A stretch of 7,214 nt of DNA from Holosporales bacterium (GTDB lineage Bacteria; Pseudomonadota; Alphaproteobacteria; RUG11792). The stretch spans positions 1 through 7,214 of the forward strand of contig JAISID010000070.1 in NCBI GenBank assembly GCA_031262205.1, in the 5' to 3' direction. This document shows, piece by piece, positions 5,533 through 7,214 of this stretch. Below the pieces are notes generated by a model, which saw only the letters and a list, made by a program, of their open reading frames with translations, did no database searches and was not told the origin of the DNA. How positions within the stretch are numbered: position 1 is the first letter of the stretch; each line of letters opens with the position of its first letter. Position numbers and translations under genes: made by a program.

Positions 5533-5589
5533 ATATTATTATTTTAGTTAATAAAATTAAAATAATTCCAAATCTTAAAATAATAATAT
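5533..5589. repeat. AT-only 14-bp inverted repeat
   Basis: ATATTATTATTTTA (5533-5546) and its exact reverse complement (5576-5589) flank a 29-base AT-rich loop. It lies about 70 bases from parS. It may be a melting-prone or protein-binding element, but low sequence complexity makes chance pairing likely enough to keep the call modest. Confidence 0.4.
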
Positions 5590-5602
5590 TTTTGTTCTAA
5601 TA

Positions 5603-5657
5603 AATTAGGCATTGGATTAAGGTATTTCCCCTTACAATTCCAACGCCTTAATTTTTT
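5603..5657 (+). terminator. Imperfect hairpin with T6 tail
   Basis: AATTAGGC, TTGGA and TTAAGG on the left arm pair with CCTT, TTCCAA and GCCTTAATT on the right, with small bulges and a loop of about 7 bases. TTTTTT follows at 5652-5657. The form is that of a plus-strand terminator, yet no gene lies between it and the terminator at 5219-5252. It may end an unannotated transcript from the parS interval, or act in neither role. Confidence 0.3.
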
Positions 5658-5790
5658 ATGCTAGAAATTCCAAAATTTTAATCGCCGCAGCTCCCAATAT
5701 AAATTGCTACGCACATTAAAAGTATTTCCGTCCCACCTAAAAATCCGCTCTTCCTCCAGCCTAAATCCGACGACGACACTTTTGCTAAAG
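5658..5790 (-). other. Decayed DNA downstream of the second toxin remnant
   Basis: No convincing gene. One minus-strand frame is open from about 5811 to TAA at 5678-5680 and reads LALAKVSSSDLGWRKSGFLG followed by GTEILLMCVAIYIGSCGD, with a membrane-like stretch. It lacks a credible start (only GTG at 5779) and I do not recognise it. It may be a further gene scrap. Confidence 0.25.
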
Positions 5791-5858
5791 CTAATCGCCA
5801 TTTTGAGAATCTTTACTCTCTAGAATTTCTAAAAACACGACGTATTGATCTCTATCAC
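5791..5858 (-). pseudogene. Remnant of a second VapC (PIN) toxin, N-terminal codons only
   Basis: Reading from GTG at 5858, the minus strand aligns base by base with the start of the upstream toxin gene: V-I-E-I-N-T-S-C-F versus M-I-V-I-D-T-S-Y-L. One base is then missing, and the aligned frame resumes as LEILESKDSQNGD and stops at TAG (5791-5793). The catalytic Asp of the PIN motif (IDTS) is Asn here, and in the original frame a TAG follows codon 9. The gene is therefore dead on three counts. Its GTG overlaps the TGA of the preceding antitoxin-tail frame by four bases (GTGA), the same arrangement as ATGA in the upstream copy. This shows it was once a second complete module. Confidence 0.68.
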
Positions 5859-5995
5859 TTTCTTCCCTCGTTTTTCCACTTTATTAATTCTTCGATAGAT
5901 ACGCTCAACTTAGGACAGAGTCGCAGCAACTCTTCAATTTTTCTAATTCTATTTTTAATTTCTTCGTCTGAGAATCCTTTATTATTGTTATTCAA
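5855..5995 (-). CDS. Antitoxin C-terminal tail as a 46-aa small frame
   Basis: The frame from TTG 5995 to TGA 5855-5857 encodes 46 residues: an Asn-rich start, then EEIKNRIRKIEELLRLCPKL and SVSIEELIKWKNEGRK. RLCPKL..SI.ELI matches residues 81-94 of the upstream antitoxin and WKNEGR matches its C-terminal end. The part between those, present in the upstream protein, is absent here. No DNA-binding Phd/YefM domain remains. A strong AAGGAG (6005-6010) stands 9 bases before the TTG, and the frame overlaps the end of the upstream toxin gene by 8 bases, so translation is plausible. Another TTG at 6004 sits too close to the same site. It may be a decayed antitoxin that lost its N-terminal half, or a still-made peptide able to bind a PIN toxin. 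The first is the safer reading. Confidence 0.5.
   Translation of the reverse strand: MNNNNKGFSDEEIKNRIRKIEELLRLCPKLSVSIEELIKWKNEGRK
5861..5880 (-). repeat. Third copy of the WKNEGR-coding repeat
   Basis: These 20 bases are identical to 6365-6384, the end of the upstream antitoxin gene. They encode the same W-K-N-E-G-R ending next to the antitoxin-toxin overlap, marking the homologous module boundary. Confidence 0.7.
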
Positions 5996-6362
5996 GGACT
6001 TCAACTCCTTCTTTTTTAGCGGCTTCTAATAACTTCTTATCAAACGATGCCAGCGGACAATCATTATTTTTCGCCAAAAACAAATAAGACGCGTCGTATA
6101 CGCTCAAACCAGTATCTAAAGAAATTAGAATTATGTCTTTATAACTTACGAATTTTTGTATTACGCTTAGCTCTTCATAACCTTCTAGAATTTTTTTAAC
6201 TTCTTCTCCTGAAATTCCTTTGAACTTTATAAACTTCTAAATAACGCTGGCAAACTCATATTCTTGCAATATCGGCGCTATCAATTTTTCTCTTTGAATA
6301 AGAGTCTTTAACGAGGCTTTCTTTAGAATTTCCATAAGATACGACGTATCTATAACTATCAT
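5988..6362 (-). pseudogene. vapC: VapC-type PIN-domain toxin interrupted by a TAG codon
   Basis: VapC toxins are PIN-domain ribonucleases that cut tRNA or rRNA when not bound by their antitoxin. From ATG 6362 the frame encodes MIVIDTSYLMEIL ... and runs 124 residues to TAA (5988-5990), a usual VapC length. Codon 42 (6237-6239) is TAG. All four acidic residues of the PIN active site are present: D5 (IDTS), E36 (EYEFASV), D90 (SVYDASYL) and D108 (LASFDKKL). The stop lies in SVI-stop-KFIKFK, where a single change from a TGG Trp codon would explain it. Apart from that codon the frame is intact, so inactivation looks recent. No good restart follows the TAG. The ATG overlaps the antitoxin stop as ATGA, the classic coupled toxin-antitoxin layout. 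Confidence 0.85.
6005..6010 (-). promoter_or_regulatory. Ribosome binding site of the 46-aa frame
   Basis: The minus strand reads AAGGAG, 9 bases before TTG 5995 and inside the last codons of the toxin gene. It is the main argument that the small frame begins at 5995 and is or was translated. Confidence 0.45.
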
Positions 6363-6769
6363 ACTCTTCCCTCGTTTTTCCACTCTATTACTTGTTCGGG
6401 AGTTATATCGTATTTAAGCAATACTTCTCTTGCTTTGTTTAATTTTTCTTCTCTAGTAGGAGTTTCTTTAATATTATGTTTACCTTCTATTAGTTCCCTA
6501 ATAGACGCTTTCAATTTAGGACAAAGACGCGCCGACTCTTTAATATCTCTAATTTCGTTCTCGTTTTTCCACTCTATTACTTGTTCGGGAGTTATATCTA
6601 GTAAAGAAAGACCGTTCGCAGCCTCTATTAGTTCCCTTTCCCTATCGTTAACTCTTTTAAAGATATATTCGGGAACGCCGTTTTTTGTTATTACTAATTC
6701 TTGTCTCTCGCCTAAATCTTCTAATAATTTATTCATGTTTTCGCAGAATTGCACTGTTTTTATGCCCAT
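6359..6769 (-). CDS. Phd/YefM-type antitoxin with duplicated C-terminal segment
   Basis: The 136-residue protein is the antitoxin partner of the PIN toxin it overlaps (ATGA). Residues 1-46 (VQFCENMNKLLEDLGERQEL, VITKNGVPEYIFKRV) fit the Phd/YefM fold, which binds its own promoter; the C-terminal part would wrap the toxin. DITPEQVIEWKNE occurs twice, at 58-70 and 121-133. It is encoded by a 39-base exact repeat spaced 189 bases (63 codons), so the toxin-binding region has been lengthened by an in-frame internal duplication. At 136 residues it is longer than the usual 75-95. RLCPKLKASIRELI (81-94) is also found in the downstream 46-aa frame. The ATG at 6769 lacks a strong ribosome binding site. 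Because its toxin is broken, it may now serve only as a repressor or neutralise related toxins. Confidence 0.8.
   Translation of the reverse strand: MGIKTVQFCENMNKLLEDLGERQELVITKNGVPEYIFKRVNDRERELIEAANGLSLLDITPEQVIEWKNENEIRDIKESARLCPKLKASIRELIEGKHNIKETPTREEKLNKAREVLLKYDITPEQVIEWKNEGRV
6371..6409 (-). repeat. 39-bp direct repeat, copy 1 (antitoxin 3' end)
   Basis: Identical over 39 bases to 6560-6598. In the minus-strand antitoxin frame it encodes DITPEQVIEWKNE near the C terminus (residues 121-133). Confidence 0.92.
6560..6598 (-). repeat. 39-bp direct repeat, copy 2 (inside antitoxin)
   Basis: Identical over 39 bases to 6371-6409, 189 bases away, and in the same reading frame. It encodes residues 58-70. 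Perfect identity suggests a recent duplication or gene conversion. Confidence 0.92.
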
Positions 6770-6898
6770 GTTTTTTAGCCCCCATACTTTGTTCTCAACT
6801 AAGTTTAATTTAAGTCAAGCGGATTTTCCATTGGTTCGTTTTTCGCTTCGGCGTATAATAAGCCGCTGCTTATCTTCCGCTTTCTAACTTCAAGAACT
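6770..6898. other. Gap between secA and the toxin-antitoxin genes
   Basis: The interval holds no gene. On the minus strand ATAAGC-AGCG-GCTTAT (6858-6873) forms a small 6-bp hairpin without a following T run, so it is a doubtful secA terminator. TTGACT at about 6813-6818 (minus strand) could be a -35 for the antitoxin, but no good -10 follows at the right distance. Confidence 0.3.
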
Positions 6899-7214
6899 CT
6901 ACTTTTTCTTCTGTTTTGCCGCTGGTTTTCTAGACTTAGGCGGTTTTTTCGCCGTCTTTTTTACGTCGACAAAATTAACTTCCTTAAGTTTGCCGCAACA
7001 ATGTTTATATCTCTTGCCAGAACCGCAGGGACAGGGGGCGTTTCTAAAAGTCTCGCTTTGTCTGATTTCATCCGACCCTTGCGCGGTCTCATCAGACTCA
7101 ATAAATCCCTGGTCTTCCGTATCGTCAATTGTAGGGGTATCTTCTTCTATATAATCGGGACGGAGAACCGAATTTAGTTTTTCAAGGTCTGCTTCAAAAT
7201 TGAAGATTGCGGTT
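6899..7214 (-). CDS. secA: SecA, C-terminal end (5' part outside window)
   Basis: SecA is the ATPase motor that drives preproteins through SecYEG at the inner membrane. The window holds its last 104 codons, ending in TAG at 6899-6901. An acidic, low-complexity linker (YIEEDTPTIDDTEDQGFIES) leads to the zinc motif RNAPCPCGSGKRYKHCCGKL with C61, C63, C72 and C73 (counted from the first full codon at the window edge). The wording of this SEC-C motif, which binds SecB and lipid, is that of proteobacterial SecA. About 28 further residues, rich in Lys, Pro and Ala (KKTAKKPPKSRKPAAKQKKK), follow the motif, where most SecA proteins end at once. The motor domains are not visible here, so another SEC-C protein is possible but less likely. 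Confidence 0.75.
   Translation of the reverse strand, partial: TAIFNFEADLEKLNSVLRPDYIEEDTPTIDDTEDQGFIESDETAQGSDEIRQSETFRNAPCPCGSGKRYKHCCGKLKEVNFVDVKKTAKKPPKSRKPAAKQKKK

Noticed and set aside
6435..6887. Plus-strand 150-codon frame
   Set aside because: It is antisense to the antitoxin gene. The minus strand has the recognised family, the repeat in frame and the ATGA overlap with the toxin.
1..7214. tRNA, rRNA, CRISPR array, insertion sequence with transposase
   Set aside because: Looked for on both strands. No tRNA-like fold, no regularly spaced repeats and no transposase motif were seen.

Overview
The window looks like chromosomal DNA of an alphaproteobacterium with a moderately AT-rich, partly decaying genome. 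The Rickettsiales/Holosporales-like, host-associated type fits best. The reasons are: a zinc-ribbon membrane protein typical of alphaproteobacteria; an ftsZ fragment and a SecA tail with alphaproteobacterial wording; a secreted ankyrin-repeat protein; and several broken genes lying among a few intact ones. The assignment rests on protein wording only, with no database comparison.

Layout. Positions 1-440 hold a doubtful small plus-strand reading frame (160-456), a coding-like minus-strand remnant (68-196) and the first copy of a short dispersed repeat. Positions 441-1604 are a tight minus-strand pair: a zinc-ribbon/one-membrane-segment protein followed 6 bases later by rnhA (RNase HI). A 318-base divergent interval follows, with another minus-strand remnant (1673-1846) and extended -10 promoter candidates facing both ways. 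Next is pgi (1935-3095, plus strand), an unusually short glucose-6-phosphate isomerase with its catalytic residues. Positions 3096-3995 are a gene graveyard: an LpxL-like acyltransferase fragment, a frameshifted ftsZ fragment on the minus strand, and three more copies of the repeat AATCATCCCCTGAT. A secreted protein with C-terminal ankyrin repeats (3996-5171) follows and is closed by a 15-bp hairpin terminator.

Positions 5172-5854 hold no convincing intact gene but contain a perfect parS site (5446-5461) inside a 26-bp palindrome. That is the binding sequence of the chromosome-partition protein ParB and suggests the origin-proximal part of the chromosome. AT-rich inverted repeats lie just beside it.

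Positions 5791-6769 (minus strand) are two tandem toxin-antitoxin modules of Phd/YefM-VapC (PIN domain) type. In the upstream module the antitoxin is intact with a duplicated C-terminal segment, while the toxin is cut by an in-frame TAG at codon 42. The downstream module is reduced to a 46-codon antitoxin tail and a frameshifted toxin start, but keeps the same 4-base stop/start overlap. The window ends in the 3' end of secA (minus strand, to 6899), with a SEC-C zinc motif and an unusual lysine-rich tail.

The intact genes belong to unrelated housekeeping functions (RNA-DNA hybrid removal, glycolysis/gluconeogenesis, protein export). The accessory interest lies in the parS site, the decaying toxin-antitoxin pair, the secreted ankyrin protein, and the link between gene fragments and the short repeat.
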